Below the pieces are notes generated by a model, which worked only from the letters and a program-made list of their open reading frames with translations, was not told the DNA's origin and made no database searches. This document shows, one piece after another, positions 52,315-61,662 of a stretch of 64,000 nucleotides of DNA. Numbering within the stretch: the stretch's first letter is position 1; every line of letters begins with the position of its first letter. The position numbers and the translations under genes are program-made. Location: positions 1,118,851 to 1,182,850 of the forward strand of contig NZ_CP021255.1 of the NCBI RefSeq assembly GCF_002952055.1, given 5' to 3'. This stretch comes from Desulfobulbus oralis. Lineage in GTDB: Bacteria; Desulfobacterota; Desulfobulbia; Desulfobulbales; Desulfobulbaceae.

Positions 52315-53589
52315 GAACCACTTATCGTTTTCATCAGGGAGTTATCAGTATGTACAGACAACACATTGGGACCGCTATTCTGGCTTTTGCCACCCTGCTG
52401 CTGGAACTCTCCATGATCCGGGCCTTTGACGTCATTTTGGATCCGGTTATGGGCTATATGGTGATAACCATTGCCATGTTTGCCTTGGGCTTGGGTGGAA
52501 TTTATGTTTACCTTTTCAAGGCAGTGCGCATCAATGTGGCAAAGGCGCTGCCTCTGTTGACTCTGGCCTATGCCCTGTCTACCGTGCTGGTGCTGCCGAT
52601 TTTAAACGCATTGCCCTTTGATCTGAATTTTTCTGGAAATATTCTGGTGCAGCTGGCCGCCTGGATAGGCATGTATTGTACCATCGTGGTACCTTTCTTC
52701 CTTTCGGGTATAATTCTATCCCTGGTCTTTTCCCTCCATGCCAATGCTATCGCCAGCCTGTACTGTGCCGATTTAAGCGGCACGGGTCTGGCCTGCCTGC
52801 TGCTGATGGTGCTGATCCCCATTTTTGGGCCAGGAGGGATGCTGTTTTTTCTAGCTGGCCTGCTGTGTTTGGCTGCCGCCTTTTTTTCCACACTGTCGGC
52901 CCGGCGCTGTCTTTTATTTCTTCCTGCAGCAGTGGTATTGATAGCTTGGCCCTTTGTACACGGGCAATATATTGAATTTGCGGATCATGCGAACAAGCGT
53001 AACACGGAAGCCATGAAATCCCGAGGCCTGCGCGAGTATGTCAAATGGGACCCGGTTTCCAAGGTGGAAGTCTATGCCGAGAGCGAGACATTCAAACATT
53101 TTGCCCTGGACGGTGGCCAGCAGTCCTCATGGATGGTTCGTTTTGATGGCGATTTTGCCACGTTGAAAAAGGAGATTGACGAGTATCCGCAGAGCTTTTA
53201 TTTCGGCGTCAAGTCTCTGGCCTATTTCCTGAAACGGGGCACACCGGTGGATGCCCTTATTCTGGGTGCTGCGGTGGGCGATGAGCCCTGTGCTGCTTTG
53301 GTTTTTGGTGCTCACGAGGTGGATGCCATCGAAATGGTCGGTGCTATGGTGCGGGCTGCCAAAGGACGCTATGCAGCCTTTTCCGGCAACCTGTTTAACC
53401 ATCCCCAAGTACATTACCGAACCGGCGAGGCGCGCACCTTTCTGCGGGCAACAGCCAAACAATACGACATTATCCAGATGTTCAGCAATCACAGCAGTTC
53501 CAGCATTGCCCAGGGCAATGGAGCGCTGGAGGCGGTGTATTTGCAGACCGTGGAGGCTTATCTCGAATATTTCAGCCACCTGAAGCCTA

Positions 53590-54433
53590 GGCTCAGGCCT
53601 CATTAATTGCCAAAAAGCAGAAAAGTTGGTTAGTTGTGCTCAAGGAGGACGCCATGAGCCAACTTTTCTACCTTTCTGCCGAACAACTCGAACGTATCAA
53701 GCCCTTCTTCCCACGTTCACATGGTATTCCGCGGGTCGATGACCGGAAAGTCATCAGCGGCATCATTTATGTCATCAAGCATGGCCTGCAGTGGAAAGAT
53801 GCGCCGCGCGAGTATGGCCCGTACAAGACGCTCTACAATCGTTTTTTGCGCTGGAGCCAGATGGGCATCTTCAACAACATTTTTACCGAATTGGCAAAAA
53901 CAGCGGGACAGGATGGCCAGGTGATGATCGATGCGACCCACCTCAAGGCGCATCGTACCGCCGCCAGTTTGCTCAAAAAAGGGCTCTTTCCCGCTGCATC
54001 GGCCGCACAAAGGGCGGGCTGAACTCCAAACTCCATGCCCTTTGCGACGGCCACGGCAGGCCCCTGGCCATGAAGCTCACGGCAGGCCAGGTAAGCGACT
54101 ACAAAGGAGCCGCCCTGCTTATGGATGCCATAGATGCTTTGCCCGAGGCCAGGGCGCTGCTGGCGGACCGTGGTTATGACGCCGACTGGTTCCGTGATGC
54201 CCTGCGTGCCAGAGGCATTACGCCCTGCATCCCGCCCAGAAGGAGCCGGAAGCGACCCTGCTCGTACGATCAAAATCTGTATAAACAGCGGCACAAGATC
54301 GAGATCATGTTTGGCAGGATCAAGGACTGGCGGAGAATAGCCATGCGTTATGACCGCTGCGCACATACCTTCTTTTCAGCTCTATGCCTCGCGGCTTCCG
54401 TCATATTCTATCTCGATTAATGAGGCCTGAGCC
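53590..54433 (+). mobile_element. IS5-family (IS427 group) insertion sequence
   Basis: Bounded by perfect 18-base inverted repeats GGCTCAGGCCTCATTAAT (53590-53607) and its complement (54416-54433), with the TA target duplicated on both sides (53588-53589 and 54434-54435). The element is 844 bases and its ends, target and transposase are all those of the IS427 group. No decay is visible, so insertion seems recent. Confidence 0.92.
53654..54420 (+). CDS. IS5/IS427 transposase made by programmed -1 frameshift
   Basis: Two overlapping frames: the first (53654-54022) begins MSQLFYLSAEQLERIKPFFPR and carries GQVMIDATHLKAHRTAASLLKK. The second continues from RCIGRTKGGLNSKLHALCDGHGRPLAMKLTAGQV to the end, with LLADRGYDADWFRDALR. 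The catalytic Asp residues are in MIDATH and LADRGYD, and the Glu is in QRHKIEIMFGRIKDW. They meet at TTGCTCAAAAAAGGGCTC (~53970-53987), an A6G slippery site, so a -1 shift should fuse them as in other IS427 elements. AAGGAGG precedes the start. Confidence 0.85.
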
Positions 54434-56021
54434 TAATGGCATCCTGTCGATGAACCGGCATTTTTACCCACGCATGCTGACCACTGCGGCCCTGGCCTGG
54501 CATCGTCTAGGGAAAGCTGATTTTCCCAGGCACGTGCTGGTTCTTGAGTATAACACCCCCAACACTCTGCCGGCCGTTCTCATCAAAATGACGCCTTGGA
54601 CTGCCACGGAGGTACAGGAGAGCCTGGACTATCTGAACCGGGCACCGCTGAAGTGGGAACGTACGCCTTCTATGCCTTCGCCGCTCATTACCCGGCAGCA
54701 TCCATACGAAAGCGCCTTTCGTTGCGGTGAACAGAGCATAAGCGAATTGTCTCTGCTCTTCGGTACCTATGGGCAAAAAAGCCTGCCTTATCCGATAACT
54801 GTGCGCTTTTCAGTGGATGGAAGCGAACAAAGCGCAGAGTTTCAACTTGATGGCCGGCACGTTCGCGACAACGCTATGGTACGCTTTCCGCTGGATGCCC
54901 CGTGGCAGGATGTGTGGGGCAAACAGATTCGGGTCAGTGTCCGGACAGAAAACGATGCCCCGGAACAAGGCTTTTCCGTTTGGCAGAACCCGGGGAGGCG
55001 ACCCGTAACCACACTCAGACCCTTATCCGAAGAACTTTTCAGCATTGCCTTCAACCCGCTTGATCTGGAACACAACCGGGTGCCAGCCGCCTTGTTAGCG
55101 CAACCCTTTCCCAAAACTTTGGCCGCTCAGGCCGATTTCAGACTGGATCCGGTGTTTGATAACCAGCCTTTTTTCAACATGGTCAGAAAAACCACGCGCG
55201 CTCTCACGGTCGGACAGTCCCCCTTTCTGGACAGCGGCACAGCACAGGTGCTGAATGCCCAGCTTTTACCCGTACTGTCCAAGGATATTGTCGGTTTCTT
55301 TGTGGTAGGCAGTGTTTCTGTGCTGTTTGCGGCATTGTTCATCTTTCTGCCCCTGCACCGGACCAAAAGGGGTGAGAAAAGCTGGCCGGCTATGTCTTGG
55401 TTTCTGCTTTATTTCTCGTGCCTGGGCGCTGGTTTCATCATGATAGAATTGACGCTGATCCAGTTGTGCACCCGGTTGATTGGTCATCCCGCCTATACCT
55501 ATGCAGCCGTGCTGTTTGCCCTTTTGGTTTCTGCTGCCATTGGGTCGTTTATATCCAAAAAAATGCTGGCCAGCCATCCCGGCAGATGGCCATGGATCTT
55601 TGTGGCCTTGGTGCTGTACGGAGCCATTTTTCTGGCCTGCCATCAGGCCGTCTTTACCCACCTGCTCCAGTACACACTGCCGCTGCGCTGGATCGCCGCT
55701 ACCCTGGTCATTTTCCCGCTGGGCCTTTTCATGGGCATGCCCTTTCCGCTGGGCATTGCGACGCTCGGCCGGATTTATTCCGGCGGCATTGCCTGGGCCT
55801 GGGGCATGAACGGCTTTTTTACGGTACTTGGCGGCTTCCTGAGTCTGGTGTGTGCCTTTTTTCTGGGCTTCAAGATGACGGTGATGATTGCCTTGGGCAT
55901 CTACTGTCTGGCCCTTATAGCCTACGCTGTGATTGCCGGTATCGACCGCCAGGCAACAAAGTTAGCGCCTGTCTACAAGCATCAGACTGCCGGAGCGGAG
56001 AAAGGGCTCTTTGAGCCTTGA

Positions 56022-56290
56022 AACATTTTGCATGTGTTTTGGGCAATGTCCAACCATTGATTCATCAATTCTGGCAAGCCCACGAAATACAGGCCGAACT
56101 GGCCCCGAAACCGGGAGGCGGCAAAAAATGGTGGTCTTCGGATGCCCTGTGTGTCATCATCGAGATTGCCCGGCACACTCGGAATACGGGGAATCAGGCG
56201 GCTGGCTACAGGAAGGCACGGTCATTACAATGCATGGGGCGATCGGCTAAGCCAGTACCTGCCCAAGGAAAAAATTGCGTTGGATAACAC
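56022..56290 (+). other. Short region with a possible transposase-like remnant
   Basis: An open stretch (56018-56287) encodes a fragment containing PKPGGGKKWWSSDALCVIIEIARHTRNTG, with a GG(K/R)(K/R)WWS pattern sometimes seen in transposase N-termini. There is no ribosome site and no match I can name, so I do not call it a gene. Confidence 0.3.
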
Positions 56291-58075
56291 ATGAGTACCT
56301 CTGAGGCCATTGGCCGCTTCTATCAAGCCCATTTGCCGGGCGCTGCTCTGCACAACAAGATTCTGCGCGCGCCCTGCCCCTTTTGCGCCACTCAGGCCGG
56401 AAACCGGGAGGCGGGCGAACTCGTGGTGCTGCTCAACCAGGACAGCTTTTTTTACGGCCACTTCCGCTGCAGCAGGCGCTGCGTGCCGGGCGGATTTCCG
56501 CTGCATTTCGCCCGTCTTCTGGGCCTGCCGCTCACCGGCGTTCCGGGTTTCGAGCCGGATCGTGAATACCCGGGCCGCGACCGGCAGTATCCGGCTGCCA
56601 ATCTCAATCAGGAAGTGGCGAATTTTTGCGACAAACTGACCGAAGAGCTGGAGGCGGATTTCCGGCGCGAGGCCATTTCGCCCGAGGTCCTGCACGAAAT
56701 GCGCATCGGGTCCAATGGCCGCTATCTGGTGTATCCCTACTTTCAGGCCAACGGCAGTTGTTATGCCGCCCGCTGTGTGCATCCCGAGCGGGAAGACGAC
56801 AGCTTCTGGTACGGGGACGAGCACTTTTACGGCCCGGAATTTCAGCTTTTTAATGCCGAGGAAATTGACCGCTGCGAAAACGGCTGCCTCTTTGTGGTGG
56901 AAGGCGAGCGCAATCTGCTGGTGCTGCGGCAGTTGGGTTTTCCGGGTATTGCGGTGCCCGGGGCCGCGGTGCTGGACGAGCTCGACCCGGCGCGACTCCA
57001 GTGGGTGAACACCATCTTTCTTTTGATGCGCAACAACGTGGAATCTGAAGCCATGGCCCGCAGTTTCGCCACCCGCTGCGGCTTCAAGGTGCGCATCCTG
57101 CGCTGGCCCGAAGGCGCGGCCCGCGACCTGGACCTCTGCCAGATGGCGGCGGAAAATCCGGCGGCAGTGGGCAAAAGGGTGGCGCTCATGATCCGCTCGG
57201 CCAGGGCCTTTTCACCTTTTCCCAGCCCGGAACTCGAGTTTCACCGCTTTCAGGAGCAGCTCGTGCGGGAAGGCGGCGAGAGCTACCGAAAGCTTCACAC
57301 CGGTTTTGCCAGGCTGGACGCGGCCATTGGCGGTGTGCATGGCATCAACATTCTGGGCGGCACGCCCAAGGCCGGCAAATCCACCTTCTTCATTCAGGTG
57401 GCCTCGGACATGGCCCTGCGCCACATCCCGGTGATTTACTATGACTTTGAAAACGGCCGGCAGAAGATTTACCTGCGCATTCTGGCACGACTGGCGCGGC
57501 TGCGCACCGATCAGATCCGGCTGGGCGACATGGACGATGCGGGCCGCAGCCGCTATGACCAGGCGGTGCAGCGCCTTGAAGCATGCCTGCGCTGGCTCAG
57601 GGTGGTGAACGACCGCAAGCTCTCGCCCGAAATCATGCGGCGGCACATCGATTTCATCCGCAACGAAACCCGGGCCGACTACACGGTGGTGGTTGTGGAC
57701 AGCCTGCACAAGCTGCCCTTCAAGGATATCTCGCAGAAGCGTTCCGGCATTGACGGCTGGCTCCGCCAGCTCGAGGCCATCCGCGACGAGCTGGGCGCCG
57801 GCTTTCTGGTGATTTCCGAACTGGAGCGCAAGGACGGCCAGTTCGAGCAGCATCCGCAACTGGGCTCCTTCAAGGGTTCGGGCGACATCGGCTATTCGGC
57901 GGACAACGCGATGGTTTTGAGTACCCGGTGGGACCCCTTTGCGGACGAGGAGCCGGACAGCCGCGTCAACGAGCTATGGCTGGTCGCCAGCCGCGAGCAC
58001 CCCCCGGGCAGGGTGGCGGAGTACAGGCTGGATTACCCGTTTTGGGGCTTTATCGAGCAGGAGCACGGAAAATGA
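56291..58075 (+). CDS. Primase-helicase-like protein (TOPRIM plus DnaB-type ATPase)
   Basis: A 594-residue protein. The N-terminus has a four-Cys zinc finger (Cys29-x2-Cys32 ... Cys60-x3-Cys64) as in CHC2-type primases. A TOPRIM-like region follows, with VVEGERNLLVLRQLGFPGIAVPGA near 200. The acidic DxD of that fold reads LMRNNVESEAMA, so it may be catalytically dead. The C-terminal RecA-like domain has Walker A GGTPKAGKST (near 356) and Walker B VVVVDSLHKL. The order matches T7 gp4/Twinkle-type primase-helicases. It is a core-like GC-rich gene with a weak ribosome site, adjacent to the IS cluster and the cbi operon. Confidence 0.7.
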   Translation: MSTSEAIGRFYQAHLPGAALHNKILRAPCPFCATQAGNREAGELVVLLNQDSFFYGHFRCSRRCVPGGFPLHFARLLGLPLTGVPGFEPDREYPGRDRQYPAANLNQEVANFCDKLTEELEADFRREAISPEVLHEMRIGSNGRYLVYPYFQANGSCYAARCVHPEREDDSFWYGDEHFYGPEFQLFNAEEIDRCENGCLFVVEGERNLLVLRQLGFPGIAVPGAAVLDELDPARLQWVNTIFLLMRNNVESEAMARSFATRCGFKVRILRWPEGAARDLDLCQMAAENPAAVGKRVALMIRSARAFSPFPSPELEFHRFQEQLVREGGESYRKLHTGFARLDAAIGGVHGINILGGTPKAGKSTFFIQVASDMALRHIPVIYYDFENGRQKIYLRILARLARLRTDQIRLGDMDDAGRSRYDQAVQRLEACLRWLRVVNDRKLSPEIMRRHIDFIRNETRADYTVVVVDSLHKLPFKDISQKRSGIDGWLRQLEAIRDELGAGFLVISELERKDGQFEQHPQLGSFKGSGDIGYSADNAMVLSTRWDPFADEEPDSRVNELWLVASREHPPGRVAEYRLDYPFWGFIEQEHGK

Positions 58076-58300
58076 AAAGGCTACAGGCGCCGGGCCTTGT
58101 CCCTGCTCCGCGGCGAACAAACAGGGAGCGGGATGCAGATGCGCCGCCGGAGCACTCCAGGGGGACCAACCGACAGCCGCCAGCGAAGGAACATCCCCTG
58201 CCAAATCCACTGGAGCGCCGCCCGCAGGTCGGACTGACAGCAGGCCTTTCCGGCCGTCGGGTCTCCGGGCCCTTTCCTCGGTGCTTTTGTGCGCCTTTTT

Positions 58301-59077
58301 TCAGCCGCTCTGCATGCCGTATTTGCTCGCATAGCCCCTGGGCGTGATCATGCGGTTCTGCCAGATAAAGGTCTGGGAATTGCCGATGATGAGCGTGCTC
58401 TGCATGCCGATGTCAGCCTCCAGCATGCTGGCTATGGTGGCCAGGTGCACGCTCTCGTTTTCCCGGCTGGCTGCGGTGACCAGACCGACCGGGGTTTCCG
58501 CCTTGCGGTGGCGCAGGAAAATGTCCCTGACCCGTTCGATCTGGCTCGTGCGTTTTTTGGATTTCGGGTTGTAGATCACGGTCACAAAATCCGCACTGGC
58601 CGCGGCTTCCAGCCGCCTTGCGATCAGGTCCCAGGGCGTCAGCAAATCGGAAAGGCTCACGGCCGCGAAGTCGTGCATGAGCGGCGCGCCCAGGATGGCG
58701 GCGCAGGCGTTCAGCGCGGCAATGCCCGGGATGATTTCAATGGCGCAGTGGCACCCCTTGGCCTTCGCCAGTTCAAAGACCAGCCCGGCCATCGCGTAAA
58801 TGCCCGGGTCGCCGCCGCAGACCAGCGCCACCTCGTGGCCCCCGTCCGCCAGCTCCAGCGCCCTGCCGCAGCGGTCCATCTCCTGCATCATGCTGGAGGA
58901 CAGCAGCTCTGCCGCCGGATTCAGGCTGTCTTTGGCCTGCTCCAGATAGGCCTTGTAACCGATGATGGTATCGGCTGTTTGGAGTGCCGCAAGGGCGCGC
59001 GGGGCCATCAGATCGGCGGCGCCCGGCCCGATGCCCAGCACCCGGACCACGCCCGTTTTTTTCGTTTCTGTGCTCAT
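58301..59077 (-). CDS. cbiH: Precorrin-3B C17-methyltransferase (anaerobic type)
   Basis: A 258-residue SAM-dependent methyltransferase of the CbiH/CobJ type. The N-terminal RVLGIGPGAADLMAPRALAALQTADTIIGY and VCGGDPGIYAMAGLVFELA blocks are the family's SAM and substrate signature. It methylates C17 with ring contraction. The start at 59077 overlaps the cbiG stop by four bases (ATGA). It is the last gene of the operon in the direction of transcription. Confidence 0.92.
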   Translation of the reverse strand: MSTETKKTGVVRVLGIGPGAADLMAPRALAALQTADTIIGYKAYLEQAKDSLNPAAELLSSSMMQEMDRCGRALELADGGHEVALVCGGDPGIYAMAGLVFELAKAKGCHCAIEIIPGIAALNACAAILGAPLMHDFAAVSLSDLLTPWDLIARRLEAAASADFVTVIYNPKSKKRTSQIERVRDIFLRHRKAETPVGLVTAASRENESVHLATIASMLEADIGMQSTLIIGNSQTFIWQNRMITPRGYASKYGMQSG

Positions 59078-60165
59078 GGCTTTTCGTTTCCCGGTTGAGG
59101 AGTAGGCCGCGGCTTGCGGGCCACGGCCACGGTGACATTCGGCCATTTCGTTTTGGGCACCAGCAGCACGGCGCCCGGCCCTGCGGCCAAAAGCGCCGCC
59201 GGTTCGGCCACCGCATAGGCGCCGGTGGCCCGGAAAACCGCATCGGATGAAGAGGCGGCCGGAACCGCATTCAGCAGCTCGCGACTGAAAAAGACGAGCG
59301 GCAGCCGCTCATGTTCGGCAAAGTCCAGCAGTCCCGTCTCGTCGGCCTTCAGGTCAATGCTGGCGAGCCCGGCTACGGCCTGCCCTGCCAGATGGTGGCG
59401 GGCCAGGGTTTCGGCCACTGCCGCCGCAATTTCCGCCCGGGGCGTGCCCCGGTTGCAGCCCAGGCCGATACAGAGCGCCCTGGGGTGGAGCAGGGCGGCC
59501 AGGCCCAGCGCTTCGCGGTGGCAACTGAGCAGTAGGTCGGCGTCTTCCCGCCTGTCCACCGGATGCAGGTCAGGCGGCAGCCCCCGCATCTTCCGGCGCT
59601 CTGCCTGCAGACGGGGTTCGGGCATCTGCGTTTCTGCACCTGCACTGTCATCGCAAAAGCCCTCCAGCCCGGGTTCGCACCAGAGCCGCAGACTGCCCCG
59701 ATCGGCCAGAAGCCCCATGGCATGGGTCAGGGCGGCCTTGCTGGCGGGCACAAGCTGCCGCGCCTGGCACCAGAGGTCGAGTGCGGTCAGGCCCTGCACG
59801 TCGGAGGAGGTGGTCAGCACCGCCTGCCCGCCGGTGAGCGCTGCCACGCGCCGGGCCAGGGCATTGGCGCCGCCGATATGGCCGGACAGCAGGGCGATCA
59901 CGAAGCGGCCCCGCTCGTCCAGCACCAGAACCGCCGGGTCCCGGTACTTGTCGGCAAGCAGCGGCGCAATCTGACGCACCACAATGCCGCTTGCCATGAT
60001 GCAGACCAGTGCGCCGCATTCCTGCCAGCATGTCTCAAAGGCTGCACGCACACGACCCCTGCAGGCCACGAGCCGGGCCGGGAGCGCGGCGGCGAGCTTT
60101 TCGCCCAGGGCCAGGGCCCCGCTGGTCAGCGCCAGAATGGCAATGTGTTCAGCCGCGGCAGCCAT
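59074..60165 (-). CDS. cbiG: Cobalt-precorrin-5A hydrolase
   Basis: A 363-residue CbiG. The N-terminal half (IAILALTSGALALGEKLAAALPARLVACRGRV) contains ASGIVVRQIAPLLADKYRDPAVLVLDE and LLSGHIGGANALARRVA, and the C-terminal half begins CIGLGCNRGTPRAEIAAAV. This fits the usual two-domain CbiG. It opens the delta-lactone of cobalt-precorrin-5A and releases acetaldehyde, a hallmark of the anaerobic pathway. The ATG at 60165 is preferred; an ATG at 60183 is the alternative. Both overlap the cbiF end. Confidence 0.9.
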   Translation of the reverse strand: MAAAAEHIAILALTSGALALGEKLAAALPARLVACRGRVRAAFETCWQECGALVCIMASGIVVRQIAPLLADKYRDPAVLVLDERGRFVIALLSGHIGGANALARRVAALTGGQAVLTTSSDVQGLTALDLWCQARQLVPASKAALTHAMGLLADRGSLRLWCEPGLEGFCDDSAGAETQMPEPRLQAERRKMRGLPPDLHPVDRREDADLLLSCHREALGLAALLHPRALCIGLGCNRGTPRAEIAAAVAETLARHHLAGQAVAGLASIDLKADETGLLDFAEHERLPLVFFSRELLNAVPAASSSDAVFRATGAYAVAEPAALLAAGPGAVLLVPKTKWPNVTVAVARKPRPTPQPGNEKP

Positions 60166-60904
60166 GGGAAAAGTCCGCGGCATAAAGGCGGCTTGCGGTT
60201 TCCGCGCTGCCCAGGGCAGGGCCGACCAGAATCATCGCGGTCTTGCTGATGCCGGCAGCCGCCACCTTTTCGGCAATATCCCCAAGCGTGCCGCGCAGAA
60301 TGCGCTCGTCCGGCCAGGAAGCCCTGGCCACCACCGCGACCGGGGTGGCGTGCGTGTAGACGCCGCCTGCCAGCAGATCCGCGACCACGGAATCCATCAG
60401 ACCCACGCTCAGGAAAATGCACATGCTGGCCCCGATGGCGGCAAGCCTCTGCAGGGATTCCCTTTCCGGCACCGGGGTGCGGCCCTCCTGCCGGGTGAGG
60501 ATCACGGTCTGGGTCATCTCCGGCACGGTCAGTTCGGCCTGCACCGCCGCTGCGGCCGCAAAGGCGGAACTCACTCCCGGCACCACCTCGCAGGCAATGC
60601 GCTCGCGGGCGAGCCATTGCATCTGCTCGCGAACGGCCCCGTACATGGCCGGGTCCCCGGTGTGCAGCCGTACCACCTGTTTCCCCGCCCGGCAGGCCGG
60701 AATCATCAGTGCCATAATTTCCGCTAGGGTCAGGCCCGCGCTGTCATGACATTCGGCCCGGATGCCTGCCAGGAGAGCTGGATTGACCAGGGAACCGGCA
60801 TACACCACCAGATCCGCCCCGTCCAGAAGACGCCGCCCCTTCAGGGTCAGGAGCTCAGGGTCTCCGGGGCCTGCGCCCACAAACCAGATTTTCTCTGTCT
60901 TCAT
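60149..60904 (-). CDS. cbiF: Precorrin-4 C11-methyltransferase
   Basis: A 251-residue methyltransferase of the CbiF/CobM type. The start MKTEKIWFVGAGPGDPELLTLKGRRLLDGADLVVYAGSLVNP and the block HTGDPAMYGAVREQMQWLA are family signatures. It methylates C11 of the corrin ring. It overlaps the cbiL stop by four bases (ATGA) and is overlapped by cbiG downstream. Confidence 0.93.
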   Translation of the reverse strand: MKTEKIWFVGAGPGDPELLTLKGRRLLDGADLVVYAGSLVNPALLAGIRAECHDSAGLTLAEIMALMIPACRAGKQVVRLHTGDPAMYGAVREQMQWLARERIACEVVPGVSSAFAAAAAVQAELTVPEMTQTVILTRQEGRTPVPERESLQRLAAIGASMCIFLSVGLMDSVVADLLAGGVYTHATPVAVVARASWPDERILRGTLGDIAEKVAAAGISKTAMILVGPALGSAETASRLYAADFSHGCRG

Positions 60905-61662
60905 TGTTGCACCAGAGTCTGTTTTCTGCGTATCAGGAGCGTGGAAAAATAGTGGAGTTTCCGGCCCCGCGCAACCCGGATATCCGTATACACCCGCTCC
61001 TCCGGCAGGCCCGCGCATTCGACCAGAACCGACTGCTCCACCAGGCCCAGCTCCTCCAAAAGATCCAGCAGCGCGTCGAAGCGCCGGTGCACCTTCATCA
61101 GCACCACGGCGTCGAGCCGGGTGAGAATGTCGCGCAGGCGTTCGTCCTCAAAGGCTGCGGGCACCACGGCAAAGATGTCGTCGCCGAGCGCCAGCGGCCG
61201 CATCTGCCCGGCCGAGCAGGCGGACATGGCCGTGATGCCCGGCACGATGCGGACCGTCACTTCGGGGCGTTCGTCTTTGATGAGCGTCAGCAGATAAAAG
61301 GCCGTGGAGTAGAGACCCACATCGCCAAGGGTGGGAAAGGCCACATCCCGACCCGCATCCAGCCGGGCCAGGACCGCGTCGGCAGCCGCCCGCCAGACGG
61401 CCAACTGCTCCGGATCGGTCTTCCGGCCGAGATGCACCGGCTTCATGGCAAATTCCAGGTGGAGAATTTCCGGCCTGGCCTCGGGCAAGGCCGCCTGCGC
61501 AATGGCGAGCGCCGTGCTCTCGCCCCTGCTGCTGTGCCGGGCCAGTGGTGCGGCCCAGACCGGGGATGCGGCCAAAATGCGCAGGGCCTTGACCGTGACC
61601 AGTTCCGGGTCGCCGGGGCCGACACCCACCAAAAAAAGCGTGCCTTTTTGTGTTGTGCTCAT
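60901..61662 (-). CDS. cbiL: Precorrin-2 C20-methyltransferase
   Basis: A 253-residue methyltransferase of the CbiL/CobI type. The start TLFLVGVGPGDPELVTVKALRIL, the FPTLGDVGLYSTAFYLL segment and the GITAMSACSA motif are those of the C20 enzyme. It acts early in the corrin ring. Both ends overlap neighbours by four bases, showing tight translational coupling. Confidence 0.92.
   Translation of the reverse strand: MSTTQKGTLFLVGVGPGDPELVTVKALRILAASPVWAAPLARHSSRGESTALAIAQAALPEARPEILHLEFAMKPVHLGRKTDPEQLAVWRAAADAVLARLDAGRDVAFPTLGDVGLYSTAFYLLTLIKDERPEVTVRIVPGITAMSACSAGQMRPLALGDDIFAVVPAAFEDERLRDILTRLDAVVLMKVHRRFDALLDLLEELGLVEQSVLVECAGLPEERVYTDIRVARGRKLHYFSTLLIRRKQTLVQQ

Larger units (their letters stand above)
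52350..56021 (+). pseudogene. Spermidine-synthase-like multi-pass membrane protein split by an IS
   Basis: Without the insertion this is one gene of 941 residues (bases 52350-53589 joined to 54436-56021; the frame is continuous, reading HLKPNGILSMNRHF across the join). The N-terminal part has seven or so hydrophobic segments (ELSMIRAFDVILDPVMGYMVITIAMFALG). A cytosolic spermidine-synthase-like Rossmann region follows (ILGAAVGDEPCAALVFGAHEVDAIEMVG, with an altered GGxGG nucleotide loop). The C-terminal part is a second membrane bundle (GMPFPLGIATLGRIYSGGIAWAWGMNGFF). The start has AGGGAG eight bases upstream. The IS5 element makes the gene non-functional, though excision would restore it. Confidence 0.85.

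Noticed and set aside
58076-58300. Terminator or cobalamin riboswitch at the end of the cbi operon
   Set aside because: This region is downstream of the operon, so a B12 riboswitch is not expected. No clear stem with a T-tract was seen.
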